From positions 826,400 through 890,399 of the forward strand of contig BFEA01000149.1 of the NCBI GenBank assembly GCA_003427395.1: DNA of 64,000 nucleotides, in the 5' to 3' direction. Under the pieces are notes generated by a model. The model saw only the letters and a list, made by a program, of their open reading frames with translations. It searched no databases and had not been told where the DNA came from. Positions within the stretch are counted from its first letter, which is position 1. Each line of letters opens with the position of its first letter. Positions 33,868 to 45,097 of the stretch are shown one piece after another. This DNA is from Chara braunii. Its lineage: Eukaryota; Streptophyta; Charophyceae; Charales; Characeae. Position numbers and translations under genes: made by a program.

Positions 33868-35715
33868 ATGGTTTACATCGAATCGGAGTCTCAAGTACAT
33901 CTCGTTAAACGGAGCGGCTTCTGTAACGTCATTAGTCTTCCTTTGGAACTTCCTTTGGAAGGGTCGAGCAAGTATAGGCCGTCTGAACAGCGAGGTCTAG
34001 TCATACGCGAGGGCATCTTCCTGTGGGTGAGAATTGAGGCGGAGCCTAGAGTATGTGTTAGAAGGGACAGGGCTAGCGAATCTCTTCGCGCAGAAGTGAA
34101 CGTTAGACTATATCTCTCAGAGGAGGAGTGGAGGTATCTAGTAAAAGAGACTGCCCGTCGTTGTCACACTCTCTTATGCCTGACATCATTAGCACGTAGA
34201 TTCGGTGCGAGAGTGTTCAGTGAGTTTGTGGAGAGGAGTGGAGCCGACTCGGTAGCCTTCTACACGGTGCGTTTTGCGTACGACTGGGATCTCCCTAGAG
34301 CTACGTCTGTCAGAGCGGTTATCGTTCCTAAATTCCTCACAGGAGTAGTCTTTGGCGATGAGGAGAGACATCAGAGGCTACTCGCTGTAGTGCAGAGGGC
34401 AACACAGCTTAGGATAACTGCCGTTGAGCTAGCCTGGTTACTTACTTACTGTCTAGACCGAGCGATTCCCACACGTAGACAGTTGCGCAGAGTCGTGTAC
34501 AGGGTCAGAGATGAGGTAAGGAGAGCGGAGACAAGTGGGGAGATAGACAGGGGTAGGATTTTAGACGGGAGCTCCGCGGACGACTAGATGTCTCACGACG
34601 AGATAGAGCACCCAGTTGAGCTTTGCCACTTCGACTATAGGGAACCCGAGTTCATTGGAGAAGATTGGGTGGAATTTACCTTACCCGGGCAAGCTGTCAG
34701 GCGAGGATATCTGGATATAGTAGATAAGGAGTGGAGATCTATCCTGTTGAGGCCGGGGGTCTGGTTGCTGGTCGCGCCCCAGGTAGGGTGTGAGTTCGAC
34801 AGGAGAGGCAGGCTAATAGAAGAATCCCTGGAATTNGCGGTCAGAGGTTTCCTCTACTATCAGTCTTCCNTTCTAGCGGACATAGTTTTCCAAGCCGTAG
34901 AACAAACTCGGTGGGATCCGGTCTTAGGGGTAATTCCGAGTCTCGACTCTCACACTTGGGCAGACGAGGTAACAGCGTGACGCATACTGCAGGAAGTGGT
35001 GGACAAGCTAAGGGGGAAGGAACGCTGCTACGACAGGGACTATAGGTCGGTAGTAGTCTCGTTTCGACTGGCTAGAGAAGGGTTCTTGCCCCAACCCGAA
35101 CAAGCCTTGAGGCTGCCCGTCCCGGGTTTTGTCTTGGAAGACTTTCTAGGGGGGCTTGGCCGCCTTATTGAGGTCTACCGAGCCTTCCTCGAGATGAGAA
35201 ACCTTTTGAGGAACAGTGACGAAGATCACGCCTACTACGCGCTCTGGAAGGAAGGGCCCAGGTTCGGGGAGTCGGCTTTAGAATTGGTAGAGCTAATTAG
35301 GGCTATTTCACCTAGAGGTCTCAGAGAGGCACCGAGGTTTGATCAACCGGCCGAGTTCTGGACTGCTTTGGATAGAGCCCTGAGGGAGCCGCCGAGCCAC
35401 CTAGCTGGTATAGCTGAGTTATACGGGACTCCTGGATACGACTCGTCGGTTAGGGAAGGGTCACTCATTGGGTTCTTCGAACTCCGGACATACTACGAAG
35501 GGACAGAGGCAGTAAACGACGAGGACATAGAGTACGGGGAAGAAGATTGGGATCTACCCGAGTGAGAACGGTTAAGGGACGACGACCGTGAAGAGTGGGA
35601 AGACGCCGCAGATTTTCCTGAGGAAAGGGTGGGGTACTCTAGGAGCGCTACCGAAATAGAAGATTATGTCGAGGGACGATGGCCACGACTGGGGGTCCGG
35701 ATGAGCCTAGAGTGA
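33868..35715 (+). pseudogene. Gypsy extra ORF-a, one frame with three stops
   Basis: A single frame runs from the ATG at 33868 to a TGA at 35713-35715, cut only by TAG (34585-34587), TGA (34978-34980) and TGA (35563-35565). Reading through would give about 615 residues. The first stop is followed at once by ATG (TAGATG), so reinitiation is conceivable. The N-terminal part has a strand-rich stretch (GLVIREGIFLWVRIEAEP) and helices (SEEEWRYLVKETARRCHTLL); the end is acidic. No known domain recognised. Position upstream of gag recalls ORF1 of Ogre/Tat elements, but only by position. Confidence 0.6.
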
Positions 35716-35737
35716 CCTCGGTGATAGGGAATGAAAA

Positions 35738-36040
35738 ATGTCAGGTTATTGCCCTAGGGTCACAGCGGCCCTAGACGCCTTAGTCCCTATTACTAGCGGG
35801 GGGGCATTCCCTTACAAAATAGAAAGTTGTATATCGCTGGAGGAACGCCACGCTCCTAGGAAAGCCTATGTCCTTGTGGTAAAACACCTTGATACAGGGG
35901 AGTACGACATTAGGCCCTATATACCTCTATTGAGAGAGAGGGGAACTGATCGAGAGTCGCTTAGAAACTGGATTAAAAGCGTCATCAGCCAGGAAAGCAA
36001 GGAATTAGAAAGGAGAGGGGAGAAAGTAATCAGTGGCTAA
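35738..36040 (+). CDS. Gypsy extra ORF-b, module copy
   Basis: 100 codons from ATG to TAA. FPYKIES, then AYVLVVKHLDTGEYDIRPYI and a charged helix with IKSVISQESKELERR. The same order (FPYE..., a Y-V strand, a D-[VI]-x-x-Y-[IV]-P strand, then a charged helix) is seen in ORF-c and ORF-e. Function unknown. I read it as one unit of a repeated small-protein family. Confidence 0.55.
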   Translation: MSGYCPRVTAALDALVPITSGGAFPYKIESCISLEERHAPRKAYVLVVKHLDTGEYDIRPYIPLLRERGTDRESLRNWIKSVISQESKELERRGEKVISG

Positions 36041-36159
36041 TCACCGGTCCTATACTATGGGGTTCCAGAACCTAGTCTACCTGACAGTTTTACTGACGGC
36101 AAGAACTAGGAGCCTTTAATTAATATGGCGCTCAGAGCAAGGAGTTGGGGTCAGTAAGG

Positions 36160-36960
36160 ATGTCGGGTCTTAGGGAACAATTCTCCTTCAGGGCTATCGT
36201 GGAAGAGAGAATGGTAAAAGTTGAGGGCACCCTCCGAATTCCTGATATAGATCTCTTTGGGTTTGAAGAGCTTGAACTCATACAACCTTATTTGGATCGT
36301 ATGAGGGAGTCGACTTTGAGGATAATTACCAACCAAACCGAAATCAGTTATCTACTGAAGGTGGAACGACTAGGGACCTCTGGGAGAAAATACTATCGTC
36401 TGGTCAGGGAACGAACCCGGTTGTGTTAGGCGGGTGTGGCCAAAACAATGTTGGGTCATGAACGAGTAAGGCATAAGAAGTCTGCAGAGAAACTTGAAGA
36501 GTGGGATAACAAGATCATCGCTGGGAACCGACCGCCGAAAGAGAAGTTTGATACGGTGTGCGCATCCTTGAGTACCCTAGGAAGAAGGGAGGAGTTTCCG
36601 TATGAGGTGGAGGCCTATGAGATGGTCGACAGCGCATGGGAGCTAAGCCGACTCTATGTTATGACTGCGCGCTTCCTAGGGACTGAGGTAAGAGACGTAG
36701 GCATTTACTTACCAACGGAGATGTCGAAAGATTTAGTGTACGGACCTTGCTGGCAAAGAGTGAGAGAAGTGGTAGAGGTCGAGAAGGATAGGCTCCTTTC
36801 CTTAAAGAAAGAAGTCGCTTGGAGTACCGAAATCAGGGTCTTTGAAGACTTGCCTAGACTGCGGATTCCTTACGGAGCGTTGATAGGCATCGGTCGAGGT
36901 CTAATAATTGATTTCATAAACCGGCACCATAAACCGAATGGCCAGAGGGAACGAGAATAG
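36160..36960 (+). pseudogene. Gypsy extra ORF-c, two modules in one frame
   Basis: One frame from ATG 36160 to TAG 36958-36960 with a single internal TAG (36427-36429). The first part (FSFRAIVEERMVKVEGTLRI, then FGFEELELIQPYLDRMREST) is a diverged module. The second holds FPYEVEAYEMV, LYVMTARF, RDVGIYLP, CWQRVREVVEVEKDRL and WSTEIRVF. The second is clearly related to ORF-e and more weakly to ORF-b. No catalytic motif is obvious. Confidence 0.55.
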
Positions 36961-37265
36961 CCAGCCTGGGGGCGATATAACAAGTGAACTAAGACAGCGT
37001 GACCATGATAGGTGGAGGTCCCAAGAGTTGCTCAGCCTTTTGACGGAATGGACCCAAGAGGACTTGCGTACTCTAGGCACGACAATCTGTAGAAGAGTTC
37101 GATCTGATGAAACAGGGTTGATAGAGATTAAGAGAGGAGCCTTTTGCCTATGAGATCAAGAAGGGGAACTCTACCTTGACACATGCCTGTTCGGAATAGA
37201 AGGTGAGCACGAGATAAGAGATGACAGAGGAAAATTGATTGGAATCATGAGGGCAGTGAAGGATT
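36938..37265 (+). pseudogene. Gypsy extra ORF-d, decayed module
   Basis: 71 codons overlap the end of ORF-c in another frame. Just past the stop, at about 37138-37164, a different frame reads EPFAYEIKK, a third copy of the [FI]-[PA]-Y-E-[IV] start motif. The sequence after it is broken by stops. It is probably a dead unit of the array. Confidence 0.45.
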
Positions 37266-37409
37266 AGTGCAAGGGAGACTAAGAGAGAGAAAGCTTCCAA
37301 GATCAAGAGCAGGATTAGGAGCCATGGAAGTTGACCAAGGATGAGGAGATGTAGGAGGCTAGAGGAGGGGAAGTTGAGGAAGTTGGTCCGTTCCCTTAAC
37401 TCTATATCG

Positions 37410-37802
37410 AAGAGAGCAGTGATCCCATATGAGATCGTGAGATAAGAAGGTCTAAAGAGTCAAGGATGGGGGATTGATGGTATGTATGTCATCACCTACT
37501 ACTTCATCAACCTTGATGAGTATGATGTGGGAATATACGTGCCGCAACATAGGTTTAAGGAAGACGAAAAAGATCGTTGTTGGCAACGGGCCTTGAACAT
37601 AGTGCATGACGAGAAGAGAAGACTCCAACAATTAAGGGCGAATTTCTCGTGGAGTACCTACGTTAGGCCTTTCATTAGAATACCGTCGCCACCAGTTGAA
37701 GGGCTTACGCTCGCTAACAATGAATGGTCGGTCGTAATAAACCTCGTATGGAAAGTGAAGGGGGCACAAGACAAACTCAAAAATGTCGGGAACAGTAACT
37801 GA
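37410..37802 (+). pseudogene. Gypsy extra ORF-e, module copy
   Basis: IPYEIVR at about 37420 is followed by a stop, then in the same frame MYVITYYFINLDEYDVGIYV, CWQRALNIVHDEKRRLQQLR and FSWSTYVR. This aligns over its length with the second half of ORF-c (VGIY-[VL]-P, CWQR-[AV], WST-x-[VI]-R shared). It ends at 37802 and overlaps the next frame. Confidence 0.6.
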
Positions 37803-38327
37803 TGAAGAGGAAGTGAATCGGGTATCCTTCGCAGGGACTATAACTTCGATTATTCGGATCCGAACCTCTAGAGCATTAGACACATTAGATTGTCGACGAT
37901 TGGCACAAGCAGCTATACAGCGTGAAAGACCAAGGGCACTAGCACAAGTTAGAACAGAGAATCGCATAGTCTACAATGTGATGATATGGGCCGAGGGATG
38001 GATGAAGTGCGAGATAGAGAAGGAAGAGACAATTCGAGAAGCACGAACACACGTGTAAGGGGAAGACATCTGAAAATTTATGTCATCCTAAAAATATACT
38101 TAGACCCAATTGAGAGGAAGGTTGAAGAGTCGCTAGCAAAATACCACGAATGGCGTGGCTCTACGGACGAAGCCGGTTTAAATAAACTGGAAAAAAACGT
38201 CGAACGTCTTGTCGCAATCTATAGAGAGGAACTTGAAAGAGAGAACATTATAGGATGGCGAAATGACTTCATTGCCAGACTCCTGAAGCAAGACCGAGAA
38301 GACACTAACAAACAAAAGAATGGCTAA
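37783..38327 (+). pseudogene. Gypsy extra ORF-f, diverged module pair
   Basis: Two overlapping frames (37783-38058 and 37986-38327). The first ends with IVYNVMIWAEGWMKCEIE; the second has HLKIYVILKIYLDPIERKVE and a long charged helix. Together they look like a frameshifted diverged module. The similarity to ORF-b, -c and -e is one of pattern, not of clear identity. Confidence 0.4.
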
Positions 38328-38399
38328 TGTCGAACCTAGAAGGCAAAAATTTAGTATCTCAAGCAGAGCAGAAAGAGAAGGGTTGTTAGTTGAGTCCTA

Positions 38400-38735
38400 G
38401 TGGAAGCAGTACATAATGAGCAATTAAGCCAAGAAGAGGAAACCGAGTGCGCCACAAAAGCAGTAATAGAAGTCACGAAGTGTGTCGTCTGGAAAGCTGC
38501 AGGAGAGCTCGTTCTCGTAAGAATACAAATCCTCACTGTCAACCCTAGCGGACAAACAATCCCACGCACCTGGAGAGAGACGATAGCCACATCTGTAGAA
38601 AAATTGAAAGAGGACGCTCGAGCTCTAGGAGAACTCGCCAACGTAATAGTTGATGGAATATCCTTAAATACGTTGGAGGCAAACTCACGCTACCTACAAA
38701 CCGCTTTAGCTATCGCCTTAGTCATCAAAGCTTAA
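38400..38735 (+). CDS. Gypsy extra ORF-g, diverged module
   Basis: About 111 codons before TAA, without a convincing ATG at its start. VVWKAAGELVLVRIQILTVN, then a TIPRTW step and the helix ETIATSVEKLKEDARALGEL. It follows the two-strands-then-helix pattern of the array. It ends about 100 bp before gag. Confidence 0.4.
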   Translation: MEAVHNEQLSQEEETECATKAVIEVTKCVVWKAAGELVLVRIQILTVNPSGQTIPRTWRETIATSVEKLKEDARALGELANVIVDGISLNTLEANSRYLQTALAIALVIKA

Positions 38736-38837
38736 GGAAAAGAAGAGGACTTCAACACATTACAAGAGCTACTAGAAGAATCGACAGAAAGAGTTAAAGT
38801 CGCATTGGATCAACTTCTGGAAGAGTGAGGGAAAAAT

Positions 38838-41579
38838 ATGGATGTGGAAGGAGTCTATCTATCCTCGATAGGCGGCGAAGTCAAAACACAAAAATCAAGG
38901 ACAAGTACCCCAATTAGGAAAATGACAACTGATGTTACAAAGGACGCCGAAAAATTGAGGAAGACCCTAAAAGAGTTAGAAACTACAGCCACAGAACTTG
39001 AGGAACGCACTTCCAAGAGCGAAGGGTGGAGGAAAGACGTTCTAATCAGGAATGGAGTAGCCCGATTTTTGGATCCCGGTACAAGGGAACCATATAGAGA
39101 AACCCCGAGCCAGCGTAACAAAATGGCATATGCACCAGGCTCCGACGTATCCCCCTTCCTGGGAGCACAAACTTTCCAATTACCGACACTGTCCGGAATC
39201 CAAACAATCTTCACAAGGAAGAATGTTTCAGAATTTTTAGACAACTGGGAGGTACTGGGGATGAGAGCGGAATGGAGCGATCAAGAGATGATTATAAATC
39301 TACTCCACCACACAGCTCCCAAGATAGATCGCGAAGTCGGAGAAGTCATTCCGGATAGTTGGCGTTGGCAAATATTCAGAGAAAGGATTACAAGAATCTT
39401 CGCATGGGATGAAACATCCTATTCAATTGAAGATCTAAAAGAAATAAAAAAACAGGAGGACGAGAGTCTAGTACCGTTCGCAAGGAGATATGAGAAGGCT
39501 TCGAACCCTCTAGTAGAAGGTGGATTTATGGGCGAAATAGAAAGGTGCGAAATATTCCTAGGATTTCTGTATCGAGAAAAGCGAGACAAGATTATGAGGG
39601 ATCTCCCCTCTAAGGTAACGTTCAGCCAAGTCAAAGCTTTAACCCATGACACCGAAGGCCAAAGCGCGAAAGCACACCTCGCGAGGGTTCTTGACAACCT
39701 AGGAAAAGGCGTAACTACAGAAAAAGGAGGAGGAAAATCGCAATTCGAGGACAGGAGACCCAGAACCGAAGGAAGGGACATCTACGCGAGCTCACCTAGA
39801 AGAGCGAACACAGCCAAAAACGAGGGCGAATGGAGGAAAGGAAACAGGAGTGACTGGAAAAGAAACGACGCGGAATGGGAAACCTCCAAGTGGTCAAATA
39901 CAAAGGATAACAGGTGGAAGCCAAAAGATGAGATAAAAGCAAAAAGACCAGACAAACGAGAAGAGCAGATGGCAAGACAGATAGAAGTACTAAGGGCGGC
40001 AGTAGAGAGATTGCAAACTAATAACCAGAGAAAGGAGGAAACCCCTGTCCGGACCACGCGCGACAAAACCGACCGGACCACGCGCGACAAAACCGACAGC
40101 CCAAAGCGAACGTGGAATGATAAAGCATGTATATACTATGGAGATGAAGACCACCGCAAAAGAGATTGCCAAGCAATGTTAGACTCACTAAAAGGGGGCA
40201 TCATTGAACTCGGCGATCGAAAATACGTCATCTGGGCTAATGAAGGCAAACCGGTACCCTTTCTGCCATCGATGAAGATTAATGTGGATATCCGCAGGAG
40301 AAGGATGAATGAAGCAAAAGGCAAGCAATCTAAGGATCAATTACCAGCCAAGCTCTCCCGAGTAACCTTCGAGGATGATTTTGACGAACAAATAGAAAGC
40401 CCAGGCATAAGAATTTCATCCATTAAGTTTGAAGAGACGGAAAATAACGCAGAAGTCTACGTACGCACCCAAGGCATCGGCGAGGTCGGCGAGTCAAGCG
40501 GCACAAAGAAAGAGGATCAAGATCAACCTATGACAGACGATCAAATTGAGTCGCCCAAGTCACCACAATCCCCTAGAAAACGAGCAGCCAAGAAGTTTCA
40601 CCTTAAAAACTCGCTAGACGAAGTCGATTTACAAGAACCTTTAAGAAGGGTCATGGATATGTCAATCCCTATCACCCTCAAGGAATTCATAGCAGGCTGT
40701 GGCCCTGCAAGGGATGAATTAATAGGCATGATGAAAAAAACTAAAGTACCGCTACAAGATACAATTTCTGGACAACAGAAGGAGGAGGTGAAAACCTCAG
40801 TCCTAATGGCACTAACCGAACGAGACAAACGAGTACAAACAAGCGAAGGCGGAAGGAACTTCTTTTACGTCCTTGCCAGTGGAAAGTTCAATGTCACAGT
40901 CAATGGCATAGGGATCGAGGCTATAGTCGACGACGGGTCTGAGTCCACCGTATGTGAGGACAAGGTGGCCAGAAACCTTGGCTTAGAAGTAGACAGAAGT
41001 GTAGCTATGACTATGATATCCGCTAACAAACTCAAGCAACCTGCGCTCGGAGTAGGCCACAAAGCCAAGATTGTAGTCGCGATAGTTGAGGTCACTATGC
41101 CCGTCTTTACAGCTGAGAATGAGAACTGTTCATCAGAAATAATTCTTGGAAGAACATAGTTGACACGGGTCAACGCCACCACCGAAAATAAGCGGGACGG
41201 AAGTCAGACAGTTACCATAGACGGACCTCAAGGTAGCAGGCTTACCCTGAAGACCGTGAACGAATTTGACAACCGTCACAAGATTTCATTGCAAAATAGA
41301 GGACGACTGGACACAAGAAGTTGCCAAATGATATCTGAAGACCTTACACTAGGACCACATAAAGTGAGAGGAAAAAAAATTGACGTCGAGGACCTCGAAA
41401 CTAAGTACGTGGTGGACGGAACAGTCTATGAGAAAGAGGCTGACGACGAGGAATTCGGTGAATGTATAAACCTTTCTTTTTTGGAGGAATTCCCCCACAC
41501 GGCGGGGGAACGAGATACAAAACTGTGGCCCAAAAAGTCAAGCCAGCCGCGGTCAGTCGTGATAGGACCGGGGAAATAG
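38838..41579 (+). pseudogene. gag: Gypsy gag-protease
   Basis: The frame is open for 773 codons to TAG at 41157-41159, then continues in frame to 41579. Domains: coiled coil (about residues 30-65); capsid-like region (about 105-290, with FLDNWE and W-R-W-x-I-F-R-E-R); basic linker with a short TRDKTD tandem; zinc knuckle near 431-444 that reads C-x2-Y-x4-H-x4-C, so its second Cys is replaced by Tyr; aspartic protease near 690-773 with D698-D-G (usual D-S/T-G) and ILGRT. The TAG sits where a Trp normally follows ILGRT. It should assemble the particle and process it; here it is broken. Confidence 0.85.
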
Positions 41580-43140
41580 GGATCATTGAAGAAGAAATTA
41601 CTCAGATGATCCGGGAACGAAAGGCCACTGAAGGGCAGAGAATCACTGAAGACAAGTTAAAGGAAATGGATATAGGCGACAGAAATATAACGGAAAACGA
41701 AAGAGAACTCATAATAGAAATATTAAGAGTATGCGACAAGGCAGTAGCCTTTTGTGACGCAGAGAGAGGGCGAATAGATCCACGATATGTTAAACCTGCG
41801 AGAATCTATACGGTTCCTCACACTCCATGGAACGATGCGGGATGAAAGTGTGCGCAAAAGGAAAAAGAGATGATAGTGGACTTCCTCAAAGAGAAGATAA
41901 GGGCATTCATAGCGGAACCCTGTGAGAGCGCCTACGCCAATCGGTGGTTCTTCATAAGGAAATCAAACGGGAAACGACGATGGATACAGGACTTGCAAAA
42001 GACAAATAAGGTCACAGTGAGGGGCGTTGGGTCCATCCCAAACGCGGATCTCCTATCTGAAGGCTCAGCAGGACGTTCAATTTACTCAGTCTGCGACTTT
42101 TTTTGGGGATACGATAAGATATCGCTAGACTACAGAGACCGACATTTAACTGCAATGCATACACCGTTAGGCTTAGTTCAAATGATGGTGGTACCGATGG
42201 GTTGGACTAACGGTGTTGCAGTCTTTCAAAGAGCGGTGGTTGTCGTTCTAGGGAAACTCATACCAAACCTCGTAGAGGTTTTCCTCGATGACTTCCCGAT
42301 CAAAGGACCATACGAGAAAGATGAGACAGAAGTGAGACCTGGGGTGAGGAAATTCGTAGTCACCCACACAGAGGATATAAAGAAAGTATTAGTGAAGTTA
42401 GAAGATGCAAACCTTACGGTCAGTGGAACAAAAAGCAGATGAGCGGTATCCTCTATAAAGATATTAGGTTACATCTTCGACAAGGATGGCAGACGCCCAG
42501 ATCCGGCAAAGTTAGAAAAACTTATAAAATGACCAACCCACCTCAGACATATTACTGACATACGTCAGTTTCTAGCAGTGGTCGGATTCTGGAGGAATTT
42601 CATAAAAGGCTATGCTGCAAAGGTCGAACCCCTACGAAAGCTCTTGCGCAAGGGAGTAGAATGACAATGGACGAGTGAACAGGAGGATACAGTAAAAACG
42701 TTAAAAAATGAGTTTAAGGAAGGAGGTGAAGTCCTTGGAGTGCCTTACTTCGAAGACGAGGAAAATCGGTCATTCGTCGTAGGTACGAACGAGGGACCTG
42801 CCTCTGTTGGTGGAGTCTTGGCTCAAAAGGATCAAGCTGACCTCTCAGATTCGAGAGTAAAACCTTAAACGCCACCGAAAGAAACTACTCACAATTTAAG
42901 AAAGAAGTTTTAGGAGTTTTACATTGTTTAAATATTTTCCGACATTATATTTACGGGCGAAGGTTCGTACTGCGGGTCGATCCCACAACAGTGGCAACAG
43001 TCTTACAAAAAGACTTCTCATTAACAGATCCAACGGTCACCAGATGGCTCATGCATATAAGGATGTTTGACTACGTAGTAGAGCGAATATCAGGAGCTAA
43101 GAACTCAGTTGTTGATGGTCTCTCGCGAATCCCTCTAGAA
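41580..43140 (+). pseudogene. pol: Gypsy reverse transcriptase and RNase H
   Basis: Continues in frame 2 after a frameshift at about 41470-41580. RT motifs: ANRWFFIRKSNGKRRWIQDL, YSVCDFFWGYDKISL (motif A), PMGWTNGVAVFQR (motif B) and FLDDF at about 42281-42295 (motif C, both Asp kept). Then LGYIFDKDGRRPDP and FLAVVGFWRNFI. RNase H starts SFVVGTNEGPASVGGVLA, with Asn where the first catalytic Asp is expected; YSQFKKEVLGVLH and FVLRVDP follow after a frameshift near 42865. Stops at 41843, 42440, about 42530 and about 42661 fall at likely Trp sites. Confidence 0.88.
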
Positions 43141-44725
43141 GAGGGAGATCTAGGGTCGCCTAGTGGTATTGACAAATTTTTACAAATGGGCATAAGCTCT
43201 TTAAAAATAGAGCCTGCTGCAGGAGGAACTTCCTTGTTTCTTGAAAATCTATACATTGGCAAATATCATAAGATAGGACGTTATCTTATAGGGGAAATCG
43301 AATTAGATGACAAGCTTAGGAAGGAAGCTCAACAATATTGCCTCAAGGCAGGACACCTCTTTAAGAGACCACCTAAAAATGGAATGTCACTGAGAATCGT
43401 CTGTGATGAGGACGAGCGCCGAGAGATAATAGCGGAACTTCACGATGACATCGTCGGAGGACATAGAGGAGTAAAAGGAACTTTTGAAAAAATTAGGAAC
43501 CTCTACTGATGGGATGACCTATATAAGGACGTAGAATCATACTGTTTGACATGCGTGGAATGCTAGAAGAGAGCGGTAGGTAAATATAAAGAACCCTTAT
43601 TTCCTTCCTATCCCACAACAATAGGCCAGAAAGTGCACATAGACCTAGTTAAGATGCCCAAGGGAGAAGGAGGAATGAATTACATCATGGACATTAGAGA
43701 CGACTTGACTGGATTCGTGGAGGCATGGCCACTACGTCAAAAAACAGGTTAAGCAGTTAGTGGCTATTTGACTGAATATATCACTCGCTACGGCTGCGTA
43801 TACGGCTACGTAGGCAAAATTGTCATGGATATGGGATCAAAGTTTATGGCTAAGGAAGTCCAAGAATTGCTCCAAAGAGCGGGAATACGAGTATCGCTAT
43901 CCACAGCATATCATCCTCAAACTAACGCGCCTGTAGAAAGAGGGCACCAGTCTCTAGTCAAAGCGCTCGCTAAATGGTGCGATGGAGAAGAACTGGCCAA
44001 GATATTTGAGATTCGTCGTCTGGGCAGATAACATTACGGTTCGCTCAACTACAGGATATCCGCCCTATACGTTATGGTTTGGACGCCAGTGTCCCTTACC
44101 TATAGAATTTCATATCGATTTTTGACAAGCGATTGAAAGGGAAGAGATCTCCACTAGAGAACATTTGCTGGCCGCAAGAATCAAACAAATAGCCGAAACT
44201 CTTCAGGATAACATCCGAGACACCATAGACAAATTAAAGATCCAAAGAGGAAAAGAGAAAGAAAGATGGGATAGGAACCTTCGCGTCAGGCAAGAAGGGA
44301 TACCTACAGGGAGCCTCGTCCTGCTCTATGACTCCTCGTTAGAGAGAACATGGGCAGGGAAGCTAGCAAACAGATGGATGGGGCCCTATAGAGTGGTAAA
44401 AAGACTAGAAGGCGGAGCCTACTTAATAGAGGAATTAGACGGCACAAGATGGAAGGAACTGGTGTCTGGAGCCCGTCTTAAAGTATTTAAGGACCAAACA
44501 GAGAATATCCCACGCACTGGAAAAAACACGCAAAAAAATGACGTCCATAGGCACCCAGAAAAAGGTAAAAAGAAGGATGAGTCCTTAGAAGAACCCACAA
44601 CACCAACTACCTCCGAAGTAGGGGAGTCCTCCAATCGGCATGCAATAAAGCCTGCCGCACAAACCACTTCTCAAGTACCAGATTCCTCTACACAATCTTC
44701 AAAAAGACACAACACAAACTTCTAG
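43141..44725 (+). pseudogene. pol: Gypsy integrase
   Basis: HHCC zinc domain (ELHDDIVGGHRG, then C-L-T-C-V-E-C), catalytic core with VHIDLV, VMDMGSKF and NAPVERGHQSL (the D, D and E are all present), WADN-x-T-V-R and TGYPPYTLWFGR, then a GPY/F module (RWMGPYRVVKRLEGGAYLIE, about 44371-44440). The C-terminus is charged and ends at 44725. Stops at 43507, 43564, 43750 and 44134 and a frameshift near 44010 break it. Integrase after RNase H defines Ty3/Gypsy order. I see no chromodomain. Confidence 0.88.
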
Positions 44726-45083
44726 GGATCCGACATATCCAACGCAAACACACCAAGAACACGAAGTCCGAGATCAAGAAGTTGGCGGCAACAAAAAAGG
44801 AGAAGAAGAAAAAGGTTAAACAAGTCATCAGAAATGCCCTAACAATAAAAAAAATAAAAAACCACCGCCAGCATGTTAGATGTACTCCACCAGACAAACG
44901 CTAAAGCGTCAAAACAAAGTTCACAAAGAGAAAGTCAAACATAAAAGAAAAACAAAAGAAAGGCATCCGAGCACAACAGAGAGGATGATCTTGGGTTGAT
45001 GGGAACAGATTAGGAGTCATCCATCTTTTGCAAAATTTTCTCCCTTCAAATCCCAATACTCGCACGCCGAGGATGTCGAGAAT
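44726..45083 (+). other. 3' untranslated part of the Gypsy element
   Basis: A-rich, no frame, between integrase and the polypurine tract. No envelope-like ORF is present after integrase. Confidence 0.6.
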
Positions 45084-45097
45084 GGGGGGGGGGGGGG
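45084..45097 (+). promoter_or_regulatory. polypurine tract (G14)
   Basis: Fourteen G preceded by GAAT, four bases before TGTCGGGC of the 3' LTR. It is the expected plus-strand primer. The tract is almost all G, which is unusual, and its length could be affected by assembly. Confidence 0.75.

Noticed and set aside
41157-44136. An alternative genetic code reading TGA as Trp
   Set aside because: TAG also replaces likely Trp codons, frameshifts are present, and the same pattern is seen in dead LINEs. Decay explains it better.
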